7,009 nt of DNA from JAJCYE01 sp036260105. GTDB lineage: Bacteria > Actinomycetota > CADDZG01 > JAHWKV01. The position numbers were made by a program, and so were the translations under genes. The stretch is taken from positions 1-7,009 of the forward strand of contig DATAAN010000024.1 in the NCBI GenBank assembly GCA_036260105.1, read 5' to 3'. The notes under the pieces were generated by a model, which ran no database searches, was not told where the DNA came from, and saw only the letters and a list, made by a program, of their open reading frames with translations. This document shows, piece after piece, positions 1-5,428 of this stretch (position 1 is its first letter; each line of letters opens with the position of its first letter).

Positions 1-3
1 GAG

Positions 4-17
4 GCGCCGGGTGGCGC
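4..17 (-). terminator. Small hairpin just after ctaF, cut by the window edge
   Basis: A 5-bp inverted repeat, GCGCC-GGGT-GGCGC, begins one base beyond the ctaF stop codon. Read on the minus strand it could be the upper part of a terminator or an intergenic hairpin. The window ends three bases later, so any longer stem or U-tract cannot be seen. In DNA this GC-rich such a short repeat may be chance. Confidence 0.2.
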
Positions 18-18
18 T

Positions 19-408
19 TCAGCTTGGGTAGTCGCGCCCCTTGAGGGCGATCCCGATCACCGACATCACCAGCACGATGGCGCCCGGGGCGGCGAGCCAC
101 GGGCCCAGCACCAGGCCGGCGGCTAAGGTGCCGGCGCCGAAGGCCAGCCCTACCGGCCACAGGCTGGCCGCCGGGACGGCCACGAGCGGACCGGCGTTGG
201 CCGCGGCATTGGATCCCATGTCGTCCTCCGGCAGCTCGCCGTGCCGGCGCACGTGCAGCCAGATCCACCCGCCGATGAGCAGGCACGCCGGAACGCCGAG
301 CAGCAGGAGGGTGCTGCCGACCGGCTCGTAGCTGGTGAACCAGTAGACCGAGAAGAGGAATGCGAAGAAGACGGCCGCTCCGAGGAACAGGCGGGCCGCG
401 ACCCTCAT
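19..408 (-). CDS. ctaF: Cytochrome c oxidase subunit IV (actinobacterial type)
   Basis: This is the small integral membrane subunit of an aa3-type cytochrome c oxidase, 129 aa, close to the usual size of the actinobacterial subunit IV family. Four hydrophobic segments are visible at about residues 5-25, 31-50, 84-101 and 103-123. The N-terminal part, with LFLGAAVFFAFLFSVYWF followed by the EPVGSTLLLL stretch, is the typical start of these proteins. A charged loop (about 53-64, HVRRHGELPEDD) separates the two helix pairs; the EDD motif after a PE is common in the family. The protein has no metal ligands; in known complexes it is a structural subunit. The ATG is chosen because it overlaps the ctaD stop codon as ATGA, and homologues begin at this point. 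No clear Shine-Dalgarno sequence precedes it, so translation probably depends on ribosomes finishing ctaD. The same frame stays open far into ctaD, but that extension is antisense-like noise, not protein. Confidence 0.9.
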   Translation of the reverse strand: MRVAARLFLGAAVFFAFLFSVYWFTSYEPVGSTLLLLGVPACLLIGGWIWLHVRRHGELPEDDMGSNAAANAGPLVAVPAASLWPVGLAFGAGTLAAGLVLGPWLAAPGAIVLVMSVIGIALKGRDYPS

Positions 409-2045
409 CGGACGTCCGGCGTGTCGCCGGGGTAGCGGGCGTCGAATGTCGGCCGCTCCGAGTTGATGGGCGGCAGCCGGTGGAAGTTGTGGGGAGGGGG
501 CGGCGAGGTGGTGGCCCACTCCAGGTGGTGCCCCTCCCAGGGGTCGTCGCCGGCGACCGGACCCCGGCGTAGCGACCACCAGGCGTTCACCAGGAAAGGC
601 AGGGTCGAGACCCCGATCAGGAACGCCCCCAGGGTGGCCAGCCGGTTGAGATCCTCCCAGCCGGTGGAGGACAGGTAGTCGGGAACCCGCCGGGGCATTC
701 CCTGCAGGCCGAGCAGGTGCATCGGGAAGAAGGCGAGGCCCGAGCCGATAAACAGGGGCCAGAAGTGAAGGTGGCCCAGCTTGTCGCTCAGCATGCGCCC
801 GGTGAACTTGGGCCACCAGAAGTAGATGCCGGCGAAGAGCGCCAGCACCGCGCTGGGGACCAACACGTAGTGCATGTGTGCTACGACGAAGTAGGTGTCG
901 TGCACGTCGAAGTCGATCGGCGGCGAGGCCAGCATCACTCCGCTCATACCGCCGAGCAGGAACAGCAGCAGGAAGCCGAGCGAGAAGAGCATCGGCGGCC
1001 TGAACGAGATCTGCCCCCGCCACATGGTGCCTATCCAGTTGAAGAACTTCATCCCCGTGGGGACCGCGATGAGCATTGTCATGGCGGAGAAGAAGGGCAG
1101 CAGCACGGCGCCGGTGGTGAACATGTGGTGCGCCCACACGCCCATCGACAGCCCGGCGATCGCCAGCGTCGCCAGGACGAATCCCTTGTAGCCGAAGACC
1201 GGCTTGCGGGAGAAGACCGGGATGACCTCGGTAACCACGCCGAAGTAGGGCAGGACGACGATGTAGACCTCCGGATGCCCGAAGAACCAGAACAGGTGCT
1301 GCCAGAGGATCGGCCCGCCCTGACCGTCGAAGAAGTGGGAGCCGAGGTTGCGGTCGGCGTAGAGCATTGCGAGGGCGGCGGTGATCACCGGGAAGGCGAT
1401 CAGCACCATGAAGCTTACGACCAGCATGTTCCACGTGAACATCGGCATCCGGAACAGCGTCATTCCGGGCGCTCTCAGGAAAAAGATCGTGGCGACGAAG
1501 TTGACCGCCCCGAGGACCGATGCGACACCGGTCAGCCCGACGCCCACCACCCACAGGTCCCCCCCGGCGCCGGGAGAGTAGATGGGTCCGGAAAGCGGCG
1601 GGTAGGCGGTCCAGCCGAATGAGGCGGCTCCCCGCGAGGTCAGGAAGCCGGAGACCATGGTGATGCCGCCGGCCAGGAAGATCCAGTAGCTGAGAGCGTT
1701 GAGACGGGGGAACGCCATGTCCGGGGCGCCCACATGCAGGGGGATCAGGTAGTTGGCCAGCCCGAAGGCGAAGGGCACCGCGAACAGGAACATCATGATG
1801 CTGCCGTGCATGGTGAACAGCTGGTTGAAGGTGCCGTCCCCGACGAGCTGGTTGCCGGGCTCGGCCAGCTCCGCCCTGATCAACAAGGCAAGCAGTCCGC
1901 CGAACAGGAAGAACCCGAAGGCGGTCACCATATAGAGGATGCCGATCTTCTTGTGGTCGGTGGTCGTCAGCCAGTCGAGCATTCCGCCAGCTGCGGAAGG
2001 CGGCGTCGGCTCCGCCGGTGCGACGCGCTCCTCGGTCAGGGTCAT
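405..2045 (-). CDS. ctaD: Cytochrome c oxidase subunit I (aa3 type, A1 family)
   Basis: This is the catalytic subunit of the heme-copper terminal oxidase in the cytoplasmic membrane, reducing O2 to water with proton pumping. It is 546 aa with about 12 membrane helices. Ligands are all present: H80 (MHGSIMMF) and H392 for low-spin heme a, H390 for heme a3, and H257, H306 and H307 for CuB. Y261 in the GHPEVY motif is the tyrosine cross-linked to the CuB histidine. Proton-pathway residues are also intact: N98, D109 (GAPDM) and N116 for the D-channel, E259 (the E286/E278 equivalent) and K333 (GMKFFNW) for the K-channel. This is the A1 subtype. The chosen ATG has AGGAG six bases upstream and overlaps the ctaC stop as ATGA. 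An upstream in-frame ATG at 2159 would add 38 arginine-rich residues lying over ctaC codons and is rejected. The C-terminal tail from about residue 475 is soluble and proline-rich (SPPPPHNFHRLPPI), as in actinobacterial CtaD. Confidence 0.97.
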   Translation of the reverse strand: MTLTEERVAPAEPTPPSAAGGMLDWLTTTDHKKIGILYMVTAFGFFLFGGLLALLIRAELAEPGNQLVGDGTFNQLFTMHGSIMMFLFAVPFAFGLANYLIPLHVGAPDMAFPRLNALSYWIFLAGGITMVSGFLTSRGAASFGWTAYPPLSGPIYSPGAGGDLWVVGVGLTGVASVLGAVNFVATIFFLRAPGMTLFRMPMFTWNMLVVSFMVLIAFPVITAALAMLYADRNLGSHFFDGQGGPILWQHLFWFFGHPEVYIVVLPYFGVVTEVIPVFSRKPVFGYKGFVLATLAIAGLSMGVWAHHMFTTGAVLLPFFSAMTMLIAVPTGMKFFNWIGTMWRGQISFRPPMLFSLGFLLLFLLGGMSGVMLASPPIDFDVHDTYFVVAHMHYVLVPSAVLALFAGIYFWWPKFTGRMLSDKLGHLHFWPLFIGSGLAFFPMHLLGLQGMPRRVPDYLSSTGWEDLNRLATLGAFLIGVSTLPFLVNAWWSLRRGPVAGDDPWEGHHLEWATTSPPPPHNFHRLPPINSERPTFDARYPGDTPDVR

Positions 2046-2725
2046 GTGCGGCTCCTGCTCTGCGCCGCGCCGGCCGCCCAGGCGTCGAACTCCGCTTGAG
2101 GAACGGCCCTGACGGTAAAGCGCATGTCGTCGTGGTTCAGACCGCAGTACTCCACGCATCGCCCGCTCTCGAACGTCCCGGCACGGGTGACCGTCATGTC
2201 GAACTCGTTGATGCGCCCGGGGATGGCGTCCTTCTTGACCATGAACTCGGGCAGCCAGAAGGCGTGGATGACATCTGTCGAGGTGAGGATGATGCGCACC
2301 GTCGACCCTTCGGGAACCACCATCTCCGCAGGCCTGTTGTTCTCACCGATCACGTCGACCCTCTGCTCCGGGTAGGTGAAGCGCCACTGCCACTGAAAAC
2401 CTGTGACCTCCACCGTCAGATCCGGGTCCTCCACCCTGGAGTTGACCCGCTCGGTAGCCCTCATGCTGCTGATGAACAGGAAAGCCACTATGACGAGCGG
2501 GAGGGTGGTGTACGCCACTTCGAAGGGAAGGTTGAACAGCGTCTGCTTGGGCAACTCGTCGCTTCGCCGCCGGTAACGGATCACCGACCAGAGGATCAGC
2601 CCCCAGACGAGGGCTCCGATGGCTGCCGCCATCTGGGTGAACAGGCGCCACTGCTTAGTGATCTCGGCGCCCTGCTCGGTGGCGCTTTCCGGGAGACCGA
2701 AGTTCGCTCCGCAGCCACTCAGCAC
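2042..2725 (-). CDS. ctaC: Cytochrome c oxidase subunit II, CuA lipoprotein (start uncertain)
   Basis: Subunit II takes electrons from cytochrome c through a binuclear CuA centre outside the membrane and passes them to heme a in CtaD. Numbering from the GTG at 2725 gives 227 aa. Membrane helices lie at about 27-50 and 67-88, followed by a cupredoxin domain (about 102-210). CuA ligands are complete: H154, C190, E192 (backbone), C194, H198 and M201, within the CVEYCGLNHDDM motif; the aromatic GFQWQWRF patch that feeds electrons in is at 109-116. The GTG is the only canonical start, but it would place the lipobox cysteine (LSGC) at residue 5 with no signal peptide. In frame upstream, codons 2726-2764 read VRVRVALPIAGLLV, a typical lipoprotein signal peptide, yet no ATG, GTG or TTG precedes it. 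The best candidate is an ATA at 2767-2765, overlapping the stop of the upstream gene. The true protein probably begins there, with the mature lipid-anchored form starting at that cysteine. Its stop overlaps the ctaD ATG. Confidence 0.93.
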   Translation of the reverse strand: MLSGCGANFGLPESATEQGAEITKQWRLFTQMAAAIGALVWGLILWSVIRYRRRSDELPKQTLFNLPFEVAYTTLPLVIVAFLFISSMRATERVNSRVEDPDLTVEVTGFQWQWRFTYPEQRVDVIGENNRPAEMVVPEGSTVRIILTSTDVIHAFWLPEFMVKKDAIPGRINEFDMTVTRAGTFESGRCVEYCGLNHDDMRFTVRAVPQAEFDAWAAGAAQSRSRT

Positions 2726-2767
2726 GAGCAGACCGGCGATCGGAAGGGCGACTCTAACTCTAACTAT
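2726..2767 (-). other. Probable missed signal-peptide coding stretch of ctaC
   Basis: Read in the ctaC frame, this stretch encodes I/M-VRVRVALPIAGLLV and runs straight into LSGC. That gives a two-arginine n-region, a hydrophobic core and a lipobox with cysteine at position 19 if translation starts at the ATA codon 2767-2765. The ATA lies across the end of the preceding gene, whose TAG is at 2762-2760, which would suit termination-reinitiation. No Shine-Dalgarno sequence is visible. A single base change at 2765 (T to C on the plus strand) would create an ATG. Confidence 0.6.
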
Positions 2768-3338
2768 TGTTCGGTGTCGGCGGGGCGCCGGAGCTCCTGA
2801 TGGGATTCTGACCCCTTTCGTTGGACGCTTCGATGATAGCGCCGCCGTTCGAAGGGGTCGTCCGGATCGGCTCCCGAGCCGCGGACCGGGATGCCAGCCT
2901 CACGAGCGCCCAGACCAGGAGGCCCTCTATGACCTTGGTAGCCACCCCCGCCACGGTGAAAGGCTCGGTTTGCCCTGCGGCCGGGCCGAGCAATGGAATC
3001 CCGACCGTGCGGGTGACCAGGTACAGGGCGATGAGAAAGCCGTTGAGTAAGGCACCGCCGAGGTAGAAGCGTCGGGCGTAACGCGCGCCGTCCCGCCGGC
3101 CTCCGTGGACGTCGTAGTCCCAGGGCTTCACCAGCAAGACCAGGCCGTACACGAACTGTGCGGCGGCCGCGAAAAGAAAGAAGACGCCGTAGCCCCACCA
3201 CTCCGCAAGGTGCTCCCTCACGTTCAGGCCGTGCACCAGGGCGGCGGCGATAGTGAGACAAACCGCCCACCGCACGAGTCTCGCGGTTCCGGTGGGATCG
3301 TTGTCGTTTTTCACCCGAATACCGGGGGTATAGCTCAT
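2760..3338 (-). CDS. Uncharacterised four-helix integral membrane protein, first gene of the oxidase cluster
   Basis: A 192-aa membrane protein without an assigned function. Four hydrophobic helices are at about residues 22-40, 48-70, 91-110 and 127-147. Striking segments are VHGLNVREHLAEWWGYGVFF (35-54), with two histidines and a WWGYG turn leading into helix 2, and TRTVGIPLLGPAAG (109-122) in the loop after helix 3. From memory, similar EHxxEWWGYGxFF and RTVGIPLGP segments occur in uncharacterised membrane proteins of actinobacteria and haloarchaea; this was not searched. The tail after residue 150 is polar and rich in Ser, Pro, Asn and Gly, probably disordered. The gene lies directly upstream of ctaC and ends inside its likely signal-peptide codons, so it probably belongs to the same operon; a role in oxidase assembly or copper/heme supply is only inference. 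The ATG has no Shine-Dalgarno sequence but a TAGTCT box ends six bases upstream, which suggests a leaderless transcript. Confidence 0.85.
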   Translation of the reverse strand: MSYTPGIRVKNDNDPTGTARLVRWAVCLTIAAALVHGLNVREHLAEWWGYGVFFLFAAAAQFVYGLVLLVKPWDYDVHGGRRDGARYARRFYLGGALLNGFLIALYLVTRTVGIPLLGPAAGQTEPFTVAGVATKVIEGLLVWALVRLASRSAAREPIRTTPSNGGAIIEASNERGQNPIRSSGAPPTPNNS

Positions 3339-3344
3339 AAGTCA

Positions 3345-3350
3345 AGACTA
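3345..3350 (-). promoter_or_regulatory. Possible -10 box for the membrane protein/oxidase operon
   Basis: On the minus strand this reads TAGTCT, matching the TANNNT pattern of actinobacterial -10 elements, and ends six bases before the ATG at 3338. The gene has no ribosome binding site, so a start of transcription at or next to the ATG would explain both facts. No good -35 element is seen about 17 bases upstream, so this remains a weak call. Confidence 0.35.
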
Positions 3351-3364
3351 GGCGTCCAGACGCC
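3351..3364. repeat. Perfect inverted repeat between divergent genes (possible operator)
   Basis: GGCGTC-CA-GACGCC is a perfect 6-bp palindrome with a two-base centre. It fills the middle of the 40-bp gap between the divergent start codons at 3338 and 3379, touching the candidate -10 box on one side and lying two bases from the ribosome binding site on the other. A regulator bound here would block both directions. It might also be a 5'-leader hairpin of the rightward transcript. Confidence 0.4.
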
Positions 3365-3366
3365 CC

Positions 3367-3374
3367 TAAGGAGG
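3367..3374 (+). promoter_or_regulatory. Very strong ribosome binding site
   Basis: TAAGGAGG is fully complementary to the 3' end of 16S rRNA and ends four bases before the GTG at 3379. It is the best Shine-Dalgarno sequence in the window and the main evidence that the small downstream frame is a real, well-translated gene with a GTG start rather than the internal ATG at 3409. Confidence 0.8.
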
Positions 3375-3378
3375 AAAA

Positions 3379-3636
3379 GTGGCCGACCCGACGACAGAGG
3401 ACATCGAAATGCCTGAGATTCCTAGCGCGGAAGAGATTCCGTCAGACAAGCCGATCGACACCTCCGCGGCTTTCAGCGGCACTATCTCCCCGATCAAGAA
3501 GGACCCGGAGGAGATGGTCCAGAAGCGTGCCGAGGGCAAGCTCCCGTATCAGGAGTCCGAGACGGCGATGATCGGCGACAACGTTACCTACACGCCGAAC
3601 GAGCCCCTTCCGCAGACTCCGCCTCCGGGGGAGTAG
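3379..3636 (+). CDS. Small acidic proline-rich protein of unknown function
   Basis: An 85-aa protein that I do not recognise. It has no hydrophobic segment, no cysteine and no histidine, and is dominated by Glu, Asp, Pro, Thr and Ser, so it is likely cytoplasmic and largely disordered. The N-terminus (MADPTTEDIEMPEIPSAEE) is strongly acidic; a short charged stretch at about 38-54 (SPIKKDPEEMVQKRAEG) could be helical; the C-terminus is NEPLPQTPPPGE. Codon third positions are mostly G or C, as in neighbouring genes, which supports real coding. The GTG start is fixed by TAAGGAGG. It is divergent from the oxidase operon with a 40-bp shared control region, so co-regulation is possible. An overlapping antisense frame (3442-3819) begins with TTG, has no ribosome binding site and is considered spurious. 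Confidence 0.75.
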   Translation: MADPTTEDIEMPEIPSAEEIPSDKPIDTSAAFSGTISPIKKDPEEMVQKRAEGKLPYQESETAMIGDNVTYTPNEPLPQTPPPGE

Positions 3637-3657
3637 CGGCCCAGCAGTTCGGCGGGG

Positions 3658-3691
3658 CGCCGGGATCCGCGTCGTCGCATCGCGGACGGCG
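3658..3691 (+). terminator. Stem-loop after the small acidic protein gene
   Basis: The arms are CGCCG-GGA-TCCGCG and CGCGGA-CGGCG with a nine-base loop: 11 base pairs with a three-base bulge on the left arm. It begins 21 bases after the stop codon at 3636. No run of T follows, so it would be an imperfect intrinsic terminator; such U-poor hairpins are common in GC-rich actinobacteria. Confidence 0.4.
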
Positions 3692-3714
3692 TCGGATTTC
3701 CGGGCCTCGACGAC

Positions 3715-3738
3715 ATGTTCGGCTTCAGGTTCGAACAT
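3715..3738. terminator. Second stem-loop in the convergent gap
   Basis: ATGTTCG and CGAACAT form a perfect 7-bp stem with a ten-base loop (3722-3731). There is no T-tract on either side. It lies about 170 bp beyond the end of the PadR gene and about 80 bp beyond the small acidic gene. Its role could be termination in either direction or a binding site; the sequence does not decide. Confidence 0.3.
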
Positions 3739-3908
3739 CGCCTGAGCCTGTAGGAAGGCGGTAATCCGCGAGCTGAGGAAGCCCTCGTCTCGCAGTAGTA
3801 GATCTCCCTCGGCGCTCAATCGCGGTTGCGCCGAGGTGCCGCGCGTAGAGAGTTGCGCCGATAGCGCCGGCCCACAGCGGCGATCCGACCGTCCATTTCG
3901 GACCCGGG

Positions 3909-4463
3909 CTATTTCCCCGGCATCTTCTCGGCCGCCTGGGGCCGGATGGAGGGGTCCTTCTTCAGGTTCCTAAGCCACGACAGAAGCGTCTTCTGGTAGT
4001 CGATGCCGAACTGGATAACTTGATTGACGAACGGCTCGCTTCCGTACTCCTGCTGCATGTCCTCGAAGTGCCGCAGCGCGTGTGTTCCGTCTCGCAGCTC
4101 CTTGTCGATGATCTCAGCCAGCCGTTCCGGCGGCAGATGACGGCCGAAGAACACCGTGAGCAGCAGTGGTATGCGGACGATCGGCGCGGCAGGGTCCCTG
4201 ACGATCCACGAAGAGAAGGCAGTCTGCCCGGCGTCGGTGATCGAGTACGGCCTCCGGTCCCGAGGTCCGGTGTCGCCGGCTTCGACGTATCCCAGCTCCG
4301 CCAGAGTGCGCAGCTCCCGGTAGACCTGACTCCGGGTCACGTTCCAGAAGTGGGCGATCGAGTTTTCCACCGCCGCGTCCAGCTCCCACCCGGTCATAGG
4401 GCCGGCGTGAAGGAATCCCAAAAGCGAGGCCGCAGTAGCGTTGATCGGAAGACCGCTTGACAT
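3909..4463 (-). CDS. PadR-family transcriptional regulator
   Basis: A 184-aa cytoplasmic DNA-binding protein. Residues 8-75 form the PadR winged helix: LLGFLHAGPMTGWELDAAV is the first helices, FWNVTRSQVYRELRTLAELG (39-58) is the recognition helix region with the conserved QVYREL, and DRRPYSITDAGQTAFSSWI (68-86) is the wing with its typical RRPYSIT. The C-terminal half (about 90-170) is alpha-helical with an EIIDKEL helix and matches the Vir_act_alpha_C type dimerisation domain of the longer PadR proteins. Such proteins usually repress a neighbouring gene and often their own, with release on binding a small aromatic or lipophilic ligand. The obvious target here is the divergent DinB/MDMPI-like gene 107 bp away. 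The ATG has no Shine-Dalgarno sequence and may be leaderless. The inducer cannot be inferred. Confidence 0.93.
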   Translation of the reverse strand: MSSGLPINATAASLLGFLHAGPMTGWELDAAVENSIAHFWNVTRSQVYRELRTLAELGYVEAGDTGPRDRRPYSITDAGQTAFSSWIVRDPAAPIVRIPLLLTVFFGRHLPPERLAEIIDKELRDGTHALRHFEDMQQEYGSEPFVNQVIQFGIDYQKTLLSWLRNLKKDPSIRPQAAEKMPGK

Positions 4464-4476
4464 TCTAAATTAGACG

Positions 4477-4485
4477 ATACAGTAT
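4477..4485. repeat. ATACAGTAT palindrome near the PadR start (possible operator half)
   Basis: ATAC-A-GTAT is a perfect palindrome around one central base, 14 bp upstream of the padR-like start codon. The motif ATACAG recurs at 4517-4522 in direct orientation, and GTATGG (4482-4487) is mirrored by CCATAC (4515-4520). Placement close to the regulator's own start fits autorepression, but binding is inferred. Confidence 0.4.
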
Positions 4486-4520
4486 GGCATTGCCTTCCAC
4501 ATTGTGTGCTTTTACCATAC
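4482..4520. promoter_or_regulatory. Candidate PadR operator: GTATGG/CCATAC inverted repeat
   Basis: GTATGG at 4482-4487 and CCATAC at 4515-4520 are inverted copies with 27 bases between them, in an A+T-rich island of an otherwise GC-rich window. The right half overlaps the proposed -10 box of the rightward gene. A shorter CACA-TTG-TGTG repeat lies at 4498-4508 between them, and TTTTACCA occurs twice in direct orientation (4510-4517 and 4533-4540). Together these are the expected trappings of a divergent control region. Confidence 0.4.
4490..4518 (+). promoter_or_regulatory. Promoter of the DinB/MDMPI-like gene
   Basis: A -35 element TTGCCT (4490-4495) and a -10 element TACCAT (4513-4518) are separated by exactly 17 bases. 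Transcription would begin near 4525, leaving a leader of about 45 bases that includes the GGAGGGAGGG ribosome binding site. The -10 overlaps the right arm of the candidate operator, as expected for repression by the divergent PadR protein. Confidence 0.5.
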
Positions 4521-4570
4521 AGCGTTGGGGGATTTTACCAAGAAGACTTGCCGAGCGGAGGGAGGGCCCC

Positions 4571-5419
4571 ATGACGTTTCCCGGAACGACCGAAGCCTCG
4601 AGAACCATGCCAAATCCGCATCCCGGACCGGAACAGGTCTATCAGAACACTGAGGCCGCCCGTAGCGTCGTCAACAAGATGGCCGACATGCTGGAAGGTC
4701 TTCCGAGCACCGACATCGCGGTGCCCCGCTCGGAGTGGACGGTCGGTGAGCACGGCGCCCACATCGCGTTCGCAAACATCGGCTTCGGGATGTTCGCTAT
4801 GGGGCTGGAGTACCCGCACGGCGACGGCACCAGGGCCGGCCTCGCCGAGGCCAATGACATCGCCCTGGTCGGATTTCCCGAGCGTGACGGGATGGCCCTC
4901 GCCCAGCACCTTCGCACGGCGGTCGAGACGTTCATCGCCGCGGTCCGGGCCGCTTCTCCCGACGAGGAGGTTCCTTCGCCGCTTGGGTGGATGCCTAGGG
5001 GCACCCTGAGCTCCTACTTCCTTATCCACAACCTCATGCACGGCTGCGCCATATCGTCAGGTCTCAACAAGGACTTCCCATTCGAGCCTCAGCACCTGCA
5101 ACTGGTCTGGCCGCTCATCGTCCACGCCTTCCCGAGCTTCGTGAGAGCCGACGCAGCCCGGGGAGTGACCGGAACCGTACGGGTGAGCGCTCCCGGCGCT
5201 TTCGAGGGAGCTTTCCAGATGGAGAGCAGCCAGTTGACAGTGCTCCCGGCCCCCACGGGCCCAGTTGACTGCTTGGTCGAGTCGGAGCCGACACACCTGT
5301 TCCTCGTGATGATCAAGATCCTGACCGTCCAGGAGGCAGTGGATCTGGGGCACATGAAGGTCTCGGGCGCGAATCCGGAGCTCTTCGGCCGGATGATGAA
5401 CGCTATCGAGGTTCCCTGA
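4571..5419 (+). CDS. DinB/maleylpyruvate isomerase-like protein with SCP2-like C-terminal domain
   Basis: A 282-aa soluble protein of the mycothiol-dependent maleylpyruvate isomerase (MDMPI)/DinB-like superfamily. Residues about 22-165 form the four-helix-bundle domain: a first helix, then SEWTVGEHGAHIAFAN (54-69) with H61 and H64, and SYFLIHNLMHGCAIS (148-162) with H153 and H157. H64, H153 and H157 are the probable metal ligands; MDMPI proteins usually have E-x3-H where this one has H-x3-H. The region from about 178 onward, with RVSAPGAFEGAFQM and VSGANPELFGRMMNAIEVP, matches an SCP2 sterol-carrier-like domain. Members often act as thiol-dependent isomerases or transferases, or have no known substrate; a reaction should not be asserted here. 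The ATG at 4571 is preceded by GGAGGGAGGG; an upstream ATG at 4484 falls before the promoter's -10 box and is rejected. The divergent PadR gene is its likely regulator. Confidence 0.85.
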   Translation: MTFPGTTEASRTMPNPHPGPEQVYQNTEAARSVVNKMADMLEGLPSTDIAVPRSEWTVGEHGAHIAFANIGFGMFAMGLEYPHGDGTRAGLAEANDIALVGFPERDGMALAQHLRTAVETFIAAVRAASPDEEVPSPLGWMPRGTLSSYFLIHNLMHGCAISSGLNKDFPFEPQHLQLVWPLIVHAFPSFVRADAARGVTGTVRVSAPGAFEGAFQMESSQLTVLPAPTGPVDCLVESEPTHLFLVMIKILTVQEAVDLGHMKVSGANPELFGRMMNAIEVP

Positions 5420-5428
5420 GCCGCCGGC

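Larger units (their letters stand above)
3637..3908. other. Convergent gap without a supported gene
   Basis: This 272-bp stretch separates the 3' ends of the small acidic protein gene and the PadR gene. I find no plus-strand gene and no RNA gene. Two inverted repeats (3658-3691 and 3715-3738) could end transcription from either side. A minus-strand frame starting with TTG at 3819 crosses it but has weaker third-position GC than the real genes and no ribosome binding site. Confidence 0.6.

Noticed and set aside
409..1554. In-frame extension of ctaF to give 511 aa
   Set aside because: Residues before MRVAARLFLG are Arg/Pro/Ala-rich noise read across ctaD; the family length and ATGA overlap fix the start at 408.
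717..1622. 301-aa open frame on the plus strand opposite ctaD
   Set aside because: It lies wholly antisense to the conserved catalytic core of ctaD and encodes a low-complexity Glu/His/Arg-rich product, as expected from the complement of GC-biased codons.
2046..2159. Upstream ATG adding 38 residues to CtaD
   Set aside because: The extension lies on ctaC codons for the CuA domain, while the ATG at 2045 has AGGAG at proper distance and the ATGA overlap.
2764..3345. 193-aa frame overlapping the membrane protein gene on the same strand
   Set aside because: It is a shifted frame of the same DNA with an Arg/Gly-rich product; the other frame gives clear membrane helices.
3728..3736. GGTTCGAAC resembling a tRNA T-loop
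   Set aside because: No acceptor, D or anticodon arms can be folded around it; it is part of the 7-bp ATGTTCG/CGAACAT stem-loop.
3442..3819. 125-aa minus-strand frame across the small acidic gene
   Set aside because: TTG start, no ribosome binding site, weaker third-position GC bias, and overlap with a frame that has a perfect Shine-Dalgarno sequence. Kept only as a low-interest finding.
4020..4460. 146-aa plus-strand frame opposite the PadR gene
   Set aside because: Fully antisense to a well-conserved winged-helix protein; the product has no recognisable features.
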